Assembly (NCBI RefSeq): GCF_015999545.1
Contig: NZ_CP065546.1
Location: 3,008,001-3,072,000, forward strand
From: Lysinibacillus sp. JNUCC-52
GTDB lineage: Bacteria > Bacillota > Bacilli > Bacillales_A > Planococcaceae
Direction: 5' to 3'
Length of the DNA: 64,000 nt
Part shown: positions 7,770-17,180 of the stretch, piece by piece
How positions within the stretch are numbered: position 1 is the stretch's first letter
Layout: each line of letters starts with the position of its first letter
Position numbers and translations under genes: made by a program
The notes under the pieces: generated by a model
What the model saw: only the letters and a program-made list of their open reading frames with translations
What the model was told of the DNA's origin: nothing
Databases searched by the model: none

Positions 7770-9572
7770 ATGTGTGGAATTGTAGGATATATTGGTGAAT
7801 CAGATGCAAAGGAAATTTTATTAAAAGGGTTAGAGAAGCTGGAATACCGTGGCTATGACTCAGCAGGTATTGCTGTACGCAATGAAGAGGGCGTAACAAT
7901 CTTCAAAGAAAAAGGTCGTATTGCTGACTTACGTGAGGCAGTAGACGAGGACGTTGCGGCAAAAGTTGGGATTGGTCATACACGTTGGGCAACTCATGGT
8001 GTCCCAAACCGTTTAAACGCTCACCCTCACCAAAGTACATCAGGTCGTTTTACGATTGTGCATAATGGTGTTATCGAAAACTATCATTTATTACAAAAAA
8101 CATATTTAAAAGGCATTCCTATGAAGTCTGACACAGATACAGAAGTTATCGTGCAGTTAGTGGAGCTATTTGTGAAAGACGGACTGCAAACAGCAGAAGC
8201 ATTCCGCAAAACATTATCACTATTACATGGTTCTTATGCACTTGCATTGTTAGATGCTGAAGCGGCAGACACAATTTTCGTAGCGAAAAACAAATCACCA
8301 CTTCTTGTAGGTGTAGGTGAAGGCTTTAACGTAGTTGCGTCAGATGCAATGGCAATGTTACAAGTGACAGACCAATTTGTGGAATTACACGATAAGGAAG
8401 TTGTAATCGTACACAAAGGCAGTGTTGAAATTACAAAATTAGACGGCACAGTAGTAGAGCGTGCACCATATACAGCAGAGCTTGATATGAGCGATATTGA
8501 AAAAGGTACGTACCCTCACTATATGTTAAAGGAAATGGATGAACAGCCAACAGTTATCCGTAAAATCATCCAAGCATACGAAGGCGAAAATGGCGATTTA
8601 ACAATTGATGCAGACATTTTACAAGCATTGCAAGCTGCAGATCGTTTATACATTATCGCTGCTGGCACAAGCTATCATGCAGGTTTAATCGGTAAACAAT
8701 ACTTTGAGAAAATGGCAGGCATTCCTGTTGAAGTTCATATTTCAAGTGAATTCGGCTACAATATGCCATTACTATCAGAAAAACCGCTATTCATTTTCAT
8801 TACACAATCAGGTGAAACAGCGGATAGCCGCCAAGTGCTTGTGAAAATTAAAGAGCTAGGCTACCCAACATTAACAATTACGAACGTACCTGGTTCTACG
8901 CTATCACGCGAAGCAGACCATACGCTATTATTACACGCAGGTCCAGAAATCGCGGTAGCTTCTACAAAAGCATATGTAGCTCAAGTAGCAGTACTTGCAG
9001 TAACAGCATATGTGACAGCAAAAGCAAGTGGTAAAGGGTTAGAATTTGATTTGAAACAGGAACTTGCAATTGCAGCAAACGGTATTCAAACAATTATCGA
9101 TTCAAAAGATGTGTTAGAAGATATAGCAGAAGACTATTTGAAAATTGCACGCAATGCGTTCTTCATCGGTCGTAACATTGATTTCTGCGTAAGTCTTGAA
9201 GGTGCTTTAAAACTTAAAGAAATCTCATATATTCAAGCAGAGGGCTTTGCAGGTGGCGAACTAAAACACGGTACAATTGCCTTAATTGAAGAAGGTACAC
9301 CAGTATTCGCCCTTGTCACACAGGAAGCGGTAGCATTAAATATTCGCGGCAATGTGAAAGAGGTAGCTGCACGTGGCGCTTACCCATGTATTATCGCAAT
9401 GGCTGGCGTAGATGAAGACGGCGACCGTCTAATCATCCCGCATGTCAATGAATACTTAACACCACTCGTTTCAGTAGTGCCATTACAGTTGATTAGCTAC
9501 TATGCGGCATTACACCGTCGCTGCGACGTTGATAAACCTCGTAACTTGGCGAAATCAGTAACTGTGGAGTAA
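7770..9572 (+). CDS. glmS: glutamine-fructose-6-phosphate aminotransferase GlmS
   Basis: This 600-residue enzyme converts fructose-6-phosphate and glutamine to glucosamine-6-phosphate, the first step of amino-sugar synthesis. The ATG at 7770 was chosen because the next residue is then the catalytic Cys (MCGIVGYIG) of the N-terminal glutaminase domain and GGAGGA lies 9 nt upstream. Residues about 2-230 are the class II glutaminase (GHTRWATHG and HNGVIENY are visible). Two SIS domains follow, with [20 protein letters not shown] and the C-terminal loop ending KSVTVE. It works with GlmM nearby and is feedback-controlled through the ribozyme in its own leader. Confidence 0.97.
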   Translation: MCGIVGYIGESDAKEILLKGLEKLEYRGYDSAGIAVRNEEGVTIFKEKGRIADLREAVDEDVAAKVGIGHTRWATHGVPNRLNAHPHQSTSGRFTIVHNGVIENYHLLQKTYLKGIPMKSDTDTEVIVQLVELFVKDGLQTAEAFRKTLSLLHGSYALALLDAEAADTIFVAKNKSPLLVGVGEGFNVVASDAMAMLQVTDQFVELHDKEVVIVHKGSVEITKLDGTVVERAPYTAELDMSDIEKGTYPHYMLKEMDEQPTVIRKIIQAYEGENGDLTIDADILQALQAADRLYIIAAGTSYHAGLIGKQYFEKMAGIPVEVHISSEFGYNMPLLSEKPLFIFITQSGETADSRQVLVKIKELGYPTLTITNVPGSTLSREADHTLLLHAGPEIAVASTKAYVAQVAVLAVTAYVTAKASGKGLEFDLKQELAIAANGIQTIIDSKDVLEDIAEDYLKIARNAFFIGRNIDFCVSLEGALKLKEISYIQAEGFAGGELKHGTIALIEEGTPVFALVTQEAVALNIRGNVKEVAARGAYPCIIAMAGVDEDGDRLIIPHVNEYLTPLVSVVPLQLISYYAALHRRCDVDKPRNLAKSVTVE

Positions 9573-9600
9573 GGCTAGAGCGTTATTATGGTTGTTGATT

Positions 9601-9634
9601 AAAGATCCTGCTATGTATGCAGGATCTTTTTTTT
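9601..9634 (+). terminator. terminator of glmS
   Basis: A perfect 11-bp stem AAAGATCCTGC/GCAGGATCTTT with a TATGTAT loop and a run of T. Confidence 0.92.
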
Positions 9635-9675
9635 ATTCCACATTAGGGCCATTTAATTGAATGAAGAAATATAAT

Positions 9676-9712
9676 GAAAAAGCCCCTTCAGACTAGTTTG
9701 AAGGGACTTTCC
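9676..9712 (-). terminator. terminator of the XRE regulator gene
   Basis: On the minus strand, GAAAGTCCCTTCAA pairs with TGAAGGGGCTTTTTC (one mismatch), leaving a short T tail. It is 35 bp beyond the stop codon. Confidence 0.7.
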
Positions 9713-9747
9713 TATATAATTAGTGCATAATGCTAAAACCAAAATGA

Positions 9748-10194
9748 TTATTTGTATTTTTTGGCTAGAGATTCACTGCCAATTGCCCCAATGATCGTCA
9801 TGAAAAACGGTATAATTTGAAATAACAAAGAACTTTGTAAGAACACGATGTTTAAATCAAATAATTTATTACCTATTACAATGACTATTTTAGTTAGTAT
9901 GAATAAAAATCCAATTATTAGAAGAATATCAAAAAACACTTTCCACCGTGGATAGACTAATTTTTGACTGTCTTTTATGAGTTTCTCTCTCAAAGAATTA
10001 TCCCCCTTCACTAATTCATCAAGAGTAATATCAAATATGTAACTTAACTTAATTAACAATTCAATACTAGGGTAACTTTCTCCACGTTCCCATTTGGAAA
10101 CAGATTGTCTACTAATATTAAGTTTTTCTCCAAGCTGTTGTTGTGACATATTATGCTTTTGACGTTCTTCTTTTATTTTTGAAGAAAAATACAT
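9748..10194 (-). CDS. XRE-family regulator with C-terminal membrane segments
   Basis: A 148-residue protein with an N-terminal Cro/CI-type helix-turn-helix (residues about 5-60: KIKEERQKHNMSQQQLGEKL, then SRQSVSKWERG) followed by two hydrophobic segments (about 82-100 and 115-140). Such HTH-plus-membrane proteins are common orphan regulators in Bacilli; target and signal are unknown. The start at 10194 was chosen because AGGAG lies 8 nt upstream; an in-frame upstream extension has no ribosome binding site. It is monocistronic and convergent with glmS. Confidence 0.85.
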   Translation of the reverse strand: MYFSSKIKEERQKHNMSQQQLGEKLNISRQSVSKWERGESYPSIELLIKLSYIFDITLDELVKGDNSLREKLIKDSQKLVYPRWKVFFDILLIIGFLFILTKIVIVIGNKLFDLNIVFLQSSLLFQIIPFFMTIIGAIGSESLAKKYK

Positions 10195-10536
10195 ATGATC
10201 AACTCCTATCCACAGTATATTTAATTGCACTAAAAAACAAAAGAACCGCATCGTTGCAAGGGTGTAAACTATTAGTTTCCCCTAGGGAACGGCATTTATT
10301 ATTGTTTATAGTCCTGCATTTACCTGTTGATTATTGATAAAGAGGGATTTAACAGACTTTAAGTAAAGTACTAAAGTGGCAGTTTAGTCTGTGACTTTTA
10401 TGGGGTTTTCTTAATTATAAAAGTTCTATTGTTATCCCGCTATGAGCGAAATTTTGTAATAACTGATAGGAAATCTAGATTTTGAGAAGTAATGCATTTA
10501 AGCAAAGTCGGAAATAAATAAAGTAAAGTGAATATT

Positions 10537-10569
10537 AGGCACCATGATTTTAACTTTGATGCCTTTTTT
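10537..10569 (+). terminator. orphan terminator-like hairpin
   Basis: AGGCACCA and TTGATGCCT form a 7-bp imperfect stem followed by TTTTTT. No gene ends just upstream on this strand, so it may mark a small RNA or a decayed gene. Confidence 0.4.
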
Positions 10570-10672
10570 AAATTGAGTTTATGTTTTAGTTATGCCATTA
10601 TAGGCTGCGATTCTTTGTATCTTCCTTCATTAATATGTCATTTAATGAAATAAAAAAAATTATGACGTATAG

Positions 10673-10711
10673 GTACCCTACATAATTGTGCACGAATTAT
10701 CGGACGGGTAC
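10673..10711. promoter_or_regulatory. dyad upstream of the AraC-type gene
   Basis: Nested inverted repeats GTACCC/GGGTAC (outer) and ATAATT/AATTAT (inner, around GTGCACG) lie 45 bp before the start codon. It could be an operator or a leader hairpin. Confidence 0.4.
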
Positions 10712-10755
10712 ATTCAATCCCTGCTATTCTTTTGATAAAGGAGGTCATCACATAA

Positions 10756-11643
10756 ATGGATTTGCTTAAAAACATGAATGGAGCATTAAAATATATTGAA
10801 GAAAATATTACGAATGAAATGGACTTCAAAGAAGTAGCTAGGATAGCTTTCTGCTCCGAATACCATTTCAAAAGGATGTTTTCCTTTCTTGCAGGTATTT
10901 CACTATCGGAATACATTCGTCGCAGAAGGCTTTCTCTTGCAGCATTTGAGCTTATAGATAGTAGCGTAAAGGTTATTGATATTGCAATAAAATACGGGTA
11001 TAACTCACCTGATTCTTTTACACGAGCTTTTCAGAATTTGCATGGGATAACACCGTCAGAAGCTAGAAATAATGGCCATTCACTTAAAGCTTACCCACCA
11101 ATGACCTTCCAATTGTCAATCAAAGGAGGAAATGAAATGAACTATCGTATTGAAGAAAAGGAAGCATTTCGCATTGTGGGTATTAAAAAAAGAGTGCCTA
11201 TTATTTTCAGCGGGGTTAATCAAGAAATTGCTACAATGTGGGAAAGTTTAGATGATGAAACGATAAATAAACTAAAAAGCCTTTCTAATGTTACACCTTT
11301 AGGACTAATTAGTGCCTCCACGAACTTTTCTGAAGGCAGAATGGAGGAAAAAGGAGAGCTTGATCACTATATTGGAGTAGCTACAACAAAAGGATGTCAA
11401 AATAACCTTGTGCAACTTGAAGTTCCTGCCTCAACTTGGGCTATTTTCGAAGCAATCGGACCATTTCCAGATACGCTACAAGATGTGTGGGGGCGCATTT
11501 ATTCAGAATGGTTTCCATCCTCAAACTATGAACAAATAGAAGGTCCAGAAATTCTATGGAATGAACATAAAAATGTAACCTCACGAACTTTCAAGAGTGA
11601 AATATGGATACCAGTTTTAAAAAGTAATAAGAATTCTAATTAA
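10756..11643 (+). CDS. AraC-family regulator with GyrI-like effector domain
   Basis: A 295-residue protein with the AraC DNA-binding domain at the N-terminus (about 8-107, two helix-turn-helix units: [20 protein letters not shown] and [20 protein letters not shown]) and a GyrI/BacR-type effector-binding domain (about 125-290, ending in an EIWIPV strand). This arrangement is that of Rob/SoxS-like and multidrug-responsive regulators that bind cationic drugs. AAAGGAGGT precedes the ATG. There is no obvious target gene next to it; autoregulation through the dyad upstream is possible. Ligand unknown. Confidence 0.9.
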   Translation: MDLLKNMNGALKYIEENITNEMDFKEVARIAFCSEYHFKRMFSFLAGISLSEYIRRRRLSLAAFELIDSSVKVIDIAIKYGYNSPDSFTRAFQNLHGITPSEARNNGHSLKAYPPMTFQLSIKGGNEMNYRIEEKEAFRIVGIKKRVPIIFSGVNQEIATMWESLDDETINKLKSLSNVTPLGLISASTNFSEGRMEEKGELDHYIGVATTKGCQNNLVQLEVPASTWAIFEAIGPFPDTLQDVWGRIYSEWFPSSNYEQIEGPEILWNEHKNVTSRTFKSEIWIPVLKSNKNSN

Positions 11644-11824
11644 AATTTTAAATCATTAAGTGAATTTTTCGTTTAACTTTTAGATAAGAGGAAGCTACAT
11701 TTTGTTTACTTTTTTATATTAGTTGAGAGAAAGATTCTTATTCATCAATCGGCGCGATTCTGTAATAAGCATGAACTTGAACGGTATATTGAAAATACAA
11801 ACGTATAAAAAAGAAATTAAAAAG

Positions 11825-11862
11825 ATTGAGCTCGGTACAATACCGAGACCGAGTTCAATCCT
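11825..11862. other. long dyad, function unknown
   Basis: ATTGAGCTCGGT pairs with ACCGAGTTCAAT (11 of 12), and internally CTCGGT can instead pair with the nearer ACCGAG. There is no T tail. Confidence 0.35.
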
Positions 11863-11897
11863 TCATAACTGCTTAACTTAATAATGTCTAAATTTTG

Positions 11898-11935
11898 GGT
11901 GTCCTTTCAAAAAAGAATGGGCACCCATTTTTCAT
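11898..11935 (+). terminator. terminator downstream of the AraC-type gene
   Basis: GGGTGTCC pairs with GGGCACCC (one G-U pair) and is followed by ATTTTT. It lies 255 bp past the stop codon, so an untranslated 3' region or a small RNA may intervene. Confidence 0.55.
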
Positions 11936-11989
11936 TTAAGGGTCATCATTCAGTAGGGAAAATAGGTATTAAACATGAAAAATAAACAG

Positions 11990-12460
11990 CTACATGTTTT
12001 CTAGTATATTTTTTATAGGCTTTTGAAGTACGTCTATAATGGCAGCGATGATAGCTGTTACTAAAATTCCTATTAGACCAAGGGCTATCGGACCTGCTGC
12101 GTCTTCACCCGTGAACATAGCGAAAATCCTTAAGTAAACTATTAATAACAAAATGAAGATAATAATTGTAAACGCACACTTTTTTATAATCTTCAAGGAT
12201 TTAATGGAAAACTCAGAAATAGCATTGTTTATACTGATATAACTTAATAGTTTATATATTTGATACAACGCAACAAAAAACGTAATGCATACTCCATAGG
12301 CACATATTAACAATGGATATATCGAGTAATCTCCTGGACGTACTTTCGCATCTCGTATAGCTGCTTGAGGTAACCAGTATAGACAAACAGCAAGTACCGC
12401 CACTCCAATTAGAAAAGCAATGGTCTTTAAGAAAAAAATTGAACTTAGTTTAACATTCAT
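11990..12460 (-). CDS. DUF2975 membrane protein, no HTH partner
   Basis: A 156-residue protein with four predicted membrane segments (about 8-28, 48-70, 92-118, 125-147), of the DUF2975 family (B. subtilis YoaS type). It is clearly paralogous to the protein at 13655-14140, and even the context of the start is shared (GAGGTGCTT, then ATGAATGTTAAAC). In this family the gene is usually followed by a small Cro/CI-type HTH gene; none follows here, so this copy may have lost its partner. The ATG at 12460 has GAGGTG at 6 nt. Function unknown. Confidence 0.8.
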   Translation of the reverse strand: MNVKLSSIFFLKTIAFLIGVAVLAVCLYWLPQAAIRDAKVRPGDYSIYPLLICAYGVCITFFVALYQIYKLLSYISINNAISEFSIKSLKIIKKCAFTIIIFILLLIVYLRIFAMFTGEDAAGPIALGLIGILVTAIIAAIIDVLQKPIKNILENM

Positions 12461-12884
12461 TTGAAGCACCTCACTGATTTAATAATAAAATAATTAAATA
12501 CGATATTAGTCTATTTTTTATCGTTTATCAATATATTTATTTTGTTTTTCGTTAAATTATTATTGTTATTCAAAAGTTTGTTTAATAATCATATAGGAAT
12601 CGTACTTCAGTCAGGGGGTGCTGCAAAATCAGATGTGATTGGCGCAAGAGATTTAATTTTATTTCAAGCCATATTGTGGCGTATATTAAAAGCCCGATAA
12701 TTTATAAAAAAGTTTAATCTAATTACTTTTATAAGATGGTCTATGAATAGGCAATTTTCGCAGAACACAAAAAGAGTTAGTAGTGGTGAATATTTTGTGG
12801 TTACCTATTTGAGGTATATTTGCAATTGTATTTGGTATGTTTTAGGATATGTATAATAGTAGATATTCTTGGGAGGGCTGTAAA
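12461..12884. other. gene-free interval with possible coding remnants
   Basis: No intact gene. A plus-strand frame is open to a TAA at 12698-12700 but has no credible start, and around 12790-12850 a frame interrupted by two stops reads as a short hydrophobic stretch. These may be decayed gene pieces or chance; I cannot assign them. Confidence 0.25.
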
Positions 12885-13394
12885 ATGCTTGAATTACGGA
12901 AAATAAGCGGGGATAACATAGATGAAGTAATGGCACTGAGAGTGGGAGAAAATCAGAAAGACTTTATAGAAACGACTAACCTTAAAAGCTTTGGAGACGC
13001 TCATATGTTGAATGATGACGGGATACCAGCGACTCCCATTGCCATTTATGCAGATGGCGTTGCGGTTGGATTTTTGATGTACATTTACGATACGATGGAT
13101 CATGAATCATTTGAAAATGAGGTTTTTTACGGAAAGAAGAGCTATTTTATTTGGCATATGATGATTGATGAAAGTTATCAGGGGAAAGGATATGGCAAAC
13201 TAGCCTTTGAAAAAATGTTGATGGAAATTGAAACTTTGCCAGATGGTGAAGCAGAATATGTAGCTCTCTTTTATCGAACAAATAATATCATAGCTAAAAC
13301 ATTATACGTTTCATTTGGTTTCGCAGATACGGGAATCATTCAGGATAATTCGATGTTGGCGATTAAAAATCTAGAGGTCGAGTGTGATGCTTAA
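12885..13394 (+). CDS. GNAT acetyltransferase, polyamine (BltD/PaiA) type
   Basis: A 169-residue GNAT-fold N-acetyltransferase. The acetyl-CoA loop QGKGYG (about residues 105-110) sits in the standard R/QxxGxG/A position, followed by the C-terminal ALFYRTNNIIAKTLYVSFGF motif. The N-terminus (LRVGENQKDFIETT) resembles that of spermidine/spermine acetyltransferases, and it resembles the acetyltransferase at 31520-31987. Start at 12885 chosen from GGGAGGG upstream. It is monocistronic; the substrate is inferred from resemblance only. Confidence 0.8.
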   Translation: MLELRKISGDNIDEVMALRVGENQKDFIETTNLKSFGDAHMLNDDGIPATPIAIYADGVAVGFLMYIYDTMDHESFENEVFYGKKSYFIWHMMIDESYQGKGYGKLAFEKMLMEIETLPDGEAEYVALFYRTNNIIAKTLYVSFGFADTGIIQDNSMLAIKNLEVECDA

Positions 13395-13654
13395 AATATT
13401 TAACATTACTTATAAAAACAACAACGGAATGATGTGAAATATCGCTTCTTTCCTGTTGCCCAGTTTTCTTTCAAATTGTAAATTTAATATTTTAAAGTAG
13501 AGGCATTTCTTTGTAATAGGAAATGCTTTTTAAATTTTATCTCAAGTTTGTGTAAGAACTATTTATTATATAATGATAAACAATCTATATTTATTGTAAA
13601 ACAATAAATTTTATGTTAAATTTATTTTGTCATTACATAACTGAGGTGCTTAAT

Positions 13655-14140
13655 ATGAATGTTAAACGAGGCTCAACTACTTTTTTAAAGGTATTTCTTT
13701 TTCTGGCTGGAATTGCAGTTCTTGCTTTATGTATATTTTTAGTGCCCCGAATAGCGAATTTCGCATCAACTTTGTATCCAAATATTGCACTGATGAAATA
13801 TCTCATTTTCATTGTAATGTATGGAGCAGCAGTCCCTTTTTACTTTGCGCTCTATCAGACATTTCATCTTTTACGGTACATTGAGGAGAACACGGCGTTC
13901 TCAGATTTATCGGTAAAGGCGTTAAAAAACATTAAGTACTGCGCAGTGACAATTAGTGGTTTTTATATAGTAGGTATGCCGCTTTTTTCGTTTATAGCGA
14001 AGAAAGTTGACCCTCCTGTTGGATTTATAGGACTTATTATTATATTTGCTTCGTTCGTTATCGCTGTTTTTGCTGCTATCCTCCAACGACTGCTACAAGA
14101 AGCGATTAACATAAAATCAGAAAATGATTTAACGGTCTGA
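13655..14140 (+). CDS. DUF2975 membrane protein (YoaS-like)
   Basis: A 161-residue protein with four hydrophobic segments (about 10-30, 48-72, 95-120, 130-150) of the DUF2975 family. The ATG at 13655 has GAGGTG upstream. The stop TGA overlaps the ribosome binding site of the following HTH gene, so the two are co-translated. It is a paralogue of the protein at 11990-12460. The pair membrane-protein plus HTH is common in Firmicutes; by analogy the membrane protein may hold or signal to the regulator, but no function is established that I know of. Confidence 0.82.
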   Translation: MNVKRGSTTFLKVFLFLAGIAVLALCIFLVPRIANFASTLYPNIALMKYLIFIVMYGAAVPFYFALYQTFHLLRYIEENTAFSDLSVKALKNIKYCAVTISGFYIVGMPLFSFIAKKVDPPVGFIGLIIIFASFVIAVFAAILQRLLQEAINIKSENDLTV

Positions 14141-14150
14141 GGTGAATGAT

Positions 14151-14369
14151 ATGGCGATTATTATTAATATTGATGTAATGTTAGCAAAGCGGAAAATGAG
14201 CGTCACGGAGCTTTCAGAGAAGGTTGGGATCACTATGGCGAATCTTTCTATACTGAAAAATGGGAAGGCAAAAGCAGTTCGATTTTCTACACTAGAAGCG
14301 ATATGTAAGACTTTAGATTGTCAGCCTGGAGATATTTTGGAGTACAAAAGCGATGAAGATATACAATAA
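14151..14369 (+). CDS. small Cro/CI-type HTH regulator (YozG-like)
   Basis: A 72-residue protein that is almost entirely one helix-turn-helix domain: MLAKRKMSVTELSEKVGI, then ITMANLSILKNGKAKAVRFSTLEAICKTLDCQPGDIL. It is of the type found beside DUF2975 genes. The ATG at 14151 was preferred over the GTG at 14142 because GAGGTG lies 6 nt upstream. It is the second gene of a two-gene operon with the DUF2975 protein and probably regulates that operon. Confidence 0.88.
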   Translation: MAIIINIDVMLAKRKMSVTELSEKVGITMANLSILKNGKAKAVRFSTLEAICKTLDCQPGDILEYKSDEDIQ

Positions 14370-14442
14370 AAACAGGCAATAAATTTTCATGAACAGTTGT
14401 TGATAGAAATGCTAAAGGATAGCTACATTGTATTATTTAAAA

Positions 14443-14478
14443 AATAAGCTATAAAGAGTAATCTCTTTATAGCTTATT
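14443..14478. terminator. bidirectional terminator
   Basis: A perfect 16-bp stem AATAAGCTATAAAGAG/CTCTTTATAGCTTATT with a TAAT loop lies between the convergent HTH and efflux-pump genes, with A and T runs on the two sides. Confidence 0.9.
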
Positions 14479-14484
14479 TATTCG

Positions 14485-15930
14485 TTATTTATGCTCGTTC
14501 AATAGTTGAGTGGCTGGCTTTAAAAAGAACCAAACAATTAACAAAGTTATTAGTGCTAATATAAAAGTCCCCATATAAATGAAATGTACACTAGAAGCTA
14601 ATGCCTCTTGGGAATCAGTTATTACATTTGTTGTCGTTCCTCCATGTCCGCCAGAGGAAACAAGATCAAGGTGTTGAATACCATGTGCATGGATCATCGT
14701 GTTGAACAGCGCTCCGAAAACTGCAGCTCCTAATGTTTGGCTAAACGTATTGATAAATGTATTTAAGCCAATTGCTGTACCGCGCGTTTGATTGGAAACA
14801 GCCGTTTGAATCGTTACCATGTAAATAGGTGATACAAGCCCCATACCTAATCCGAATAATCCGACGCCAACATAAATAAGGAAGGCTTGTGAATCTGCGG
14901 ACAATGTAAATAATGTAAAGGCAGCTACAGATAGAACGCTAACCCCAATGAGAATGATTTGTTTCGTATTTAAGCGTCCAACTAATTTACCTGAAAAAAT
15001 AGTCCCAACTGTCCACATAACAGGCAGTGGCATTAAAATGAGCCCTGCATCTGTTGCATTTTTCCCTAATACACCTTGGCTCCAAATTGGCAGATACATT
15101 GTAATACTAATAAGCATTGCACCTGAAATTAGTGTGAGTATATTAATAGTAGATAATGTACGGTTAGAGAACAGTGCTAGCGGAATTAATGGCTCTGGAG
15201 ATTTTTTCTCAATAAATAAGAAAATAATAAATGACACAACGGCAAAGATTAATAGACCGATAATGGTCATGTCTCCCCAGTTGTTCTTACTGCTACCAGT
15301 TAATAACGCATATAGAAGAGCAATTGCACTTAAAGAGAAGACAGTCGCACCAAGATAGTCGATATGATGCTTAGCAGGCTTAATAGATTCTTTGTAATAA
15401 ATGACTATCATTATACAAGCGATAATGCCAAAAGGAACATTTAAAAAGAATATATAACGCCAAGAAAGAGAATCAACTAAAAATCCGCCTACTAATGGTC
15501 CGATAACACCAGAAATACCCCAAACGGCACTAATCCACCCCTGTGCTTTTGCACGGTCCTTCACTTCGCTATATAAGTCACCGATAATGGTCATTGTAAT
15601 TGGCATAATAGCGCCTGCTCCTAGACCTTGAAGGGCACGGAAGATAATAAGCTGTTCCATTGAAGTCACGACACCGCAAAGAGCAGAGCCGACTAAAAAT
15701 ATTGTAGCCCCAATAAGTAAAACTTTTTTTCGACCGAATAAATCCGCTAGTTTCCCGTATATAGGCGTCGAAACGGCTGTAGCAAGCATATAAATGGCAT
15801 ATACCCAGCTAACAAGTTCAACACCTGATAAATCACTTGTTATACGGGGGATTGCTGTACTAATAATTGTTCCTTCTACAGCAGAAAGGAATGTCATTAA
15901 CATTAATGACACTATAACTTTTTTTCTCAT
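14485..15930 (-). CDS. MFS drug:H+ antiporter, DHA2 family (14 TM)
   Basis: A 481-residue major facilitator with about 14 membrane spans, of the EmrB/QacA group. Motif A lies in GKLADLFGRKKVLLIG (about 60-75) and motif C in WISAVWGISGVIGPLVGGFL (about 131-150). It is expected to export hydrophobic drugs or cations using the proton gradient. GAGGTAA precedes the ATG. The long gap before the next gene contains a dyad that could bind a repressor. No regulator gene is adjacent, and the substrate is unknown. Confidence 0.9.
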   Translation of the reverse strand: MRKKVIVSLMLMTFLSAVEGTIISTAIPRITSDLSGVELVSWVYAIYMLATAVSTPIYGKLADLFGRKKVLLIGATIFLVGSALCGVVTSMEQLIIFRALQGLGAGAIMPITMTIIGDLYSEVKDRAKAQGWISAVWGISGVIGPLVGGFLVDSLSWRYIFFLNVPFGIIACIMIVIYYKESIKPAKHHIDYLGATVFSLSAIALLYALLTGSSKNNWGDMTIIGLLIFAVVSFIIFLFIEKKSPEPLIPLALFSNRTLSTINILTLISGAMLISITMYLPIWSQGVLGKNATDAGLILMPLPVMWTVGTIFSGKLVGRLNTKQIILIGVSVLSVAAFTLFTLSADSQAFLIYVGVGLFGLGMGLVSPIYMVTIQTAVSNQTRGTAIGLNTFINTFSQTLGAAVFGALFNTMIHAHGIQHLDLVSSGGHGGTTTNVITDSQEALASSVHFIYMGTFILALITLLIVWFFLKPATQLLNEHK

Positions 15931-16015
15931 AAATTACCTCTATACTTCCATCTAGTTAAATTTCTTCCATATATAACTTACATTTAAATCTGCCAAATAA
16001 CAAATCTAGTTTCCT

Positions 16016-16028
16016 AGTATGTCATACT
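16016..16028. promoter_or_regulatory. palindrome upstream of the DHA2 pump
   Basis: AGTATG-T-CATACT is a perfect 6-bp dyad about 90 bp before the start codon, extended by flanking CC/GG. It is a candidate operator for a TetR- or MarR-like repressor encoded elsewhere. Confidence 0.35.
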
Positions 16029-16118
16029 GGAGGCTGCTAAAATTGTAGATAAAATGCAAAGAAAATCTAAGTCTAAAGGAAAACACGCGTATTTTCAATA
16101 TTAGAATGAACGATTATT

Positions 16119-16826
16119 TTAATTCTCTTTGCTTAAATCGTCTTTTTGATCTGAATAGGTTTTAATAAAAAACCCATCGGTCTCTGACCATTCTGCATAC
16201 AAAATATCTTGAATAATGGGATAGCCTTCCTTTTGCAATTCAGTATAAAGCCATTCTTTTGATTTGCCTGTATATCTTAAAATTTCCTCGTTAATTGCTC
16301 CATCATCTACAAATAGAAAATTAATTGAATCATCTTTTGGCTCTAAATTGAGCATTGCTGGTGTGACCGCATCGAATTTAGCATATTTTTTTAAGCTGAC
16401 TGTACCACCTGGTTCCAAGTACAAATCACATACTTCTCGCAAAGAGAAGACTCCGTGTTGCCGTAGCATAATTCGTAATTGCTCCATCTCTAAGTGATTG
16501 GCTTCCAGTTCTTTTAAGTTGAATTCACCATCTCTAATGAGGATAGAAGATTCACCTTTCAGAAGAGCTCTTATTTTATCATAGCGTTGTGATACATTTT
16601 CGATGATAAACAGCATGACGCCCCATACAAAAACCGCAAACCAGACATGAAGCGGTGAAATTTTGTTATCATAGATGCTTTCTTCTAATATGCCACCAAG
16701 AACAATGGAATAAATAAAATCAAATGGGGTGAGCTGTGATATTTCTTTTTTGCCCAACAAGCGCGTTACAAGTAATAAAGCAATAAACCCAAAAAATAAC
16801 TTCAATCCAATATTCATATATGTCAT
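16119..16826 (-). CDS. DUF421 / YetF-family membrane protein
   Basis: A 235-residue protein with three N-terminal membrane spans (about 5-24, 35-52, 60-80) and a cytoplasmic YetF C-terminal region (about 83-220) with the recurring pattern GESSILIRDGEFN, LRIMLRQHGVFSLREV and DLYLEPGGTVSLKK. B. subtilis has several paralogues (YetF, YrbG, YkjA, YdfS), some produced during sporulation; a molecular function is not settled. GAGGAG precedes the ATG at 16826. Monocistronic. Confidence 0.85.
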   Translation of the reverse strand: MTYMNIGLKLFFGFIALLLVTRLLGKKEISQLTPFDFIYSIVLGGILEESIYDNKISPLHVWFAVFVWGVMLFIIENVSQRYDKIRALLKGESSILIRDGEFNLKELEANHLEMEQLRIMLRQHGVFSLREVCDLYLEPGGTVSLKKYAKFDAVTPAMLNLEPKDDSINFLFVDDGAINEEILRYTGKSKEWLYTELQKEGYPIIQDILYAEWSETDGFFIKTYSDQKDDLSKEN

Positions 16827-17180
16827 AAAATCAACTCCTCTGTACTAAATTTTTTTAAGCAAAATAAGGATACGAATACCGTACCCCATCTAGTCATAGT
16901 CCAGTTCATTGCATAAGCGCCTGTAGTGCGCATACAAATGGTTCTGGTTGTTCGTATTAACTTCTAGCAAACACCGAAGTATTGATTAACGCTTTGCCCA
17001 TCTTCCTCTCATATAGGTAGTGTTCTATACCCAATCTGCGGAAATATTCAACCTCTGAAGCGGAGCATTAAAGCCATCATTTTAAATTCAATATTAGCAA
17101 TCGTTTACCAAATATTAATAAGGTATAATATCCATATAATTTAGGTTTTTTAAAATAACTAAATAGCAAAGGAAGAAATT
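16827..17180. other. gene-free interval
   Basis: Nothing is convincingly coding. A TATAAT-like hexamer near 17125 lies upstream of the following GNAT gene, but no good -35 partner is at the right distance. Confidence 0.4.

Larger units (their letters stand above)
10195..10755. other. gene-free interval before the AraC-type regulator
   Basis: No convincing coding sequence is seen on either strand. It contains a weak terminator-like hairpin (10537-10569) and a long dyad (10673-10711), listed separately. Confidence 0.5.

Noticed and set aside
12480..12850. Intact gene in the gap between DUF2975 and the GNAT gene
   Set aside because: The open stretch to 12700 has no usable start and the later stretch has two in-frame stops; left as possible remnants only.
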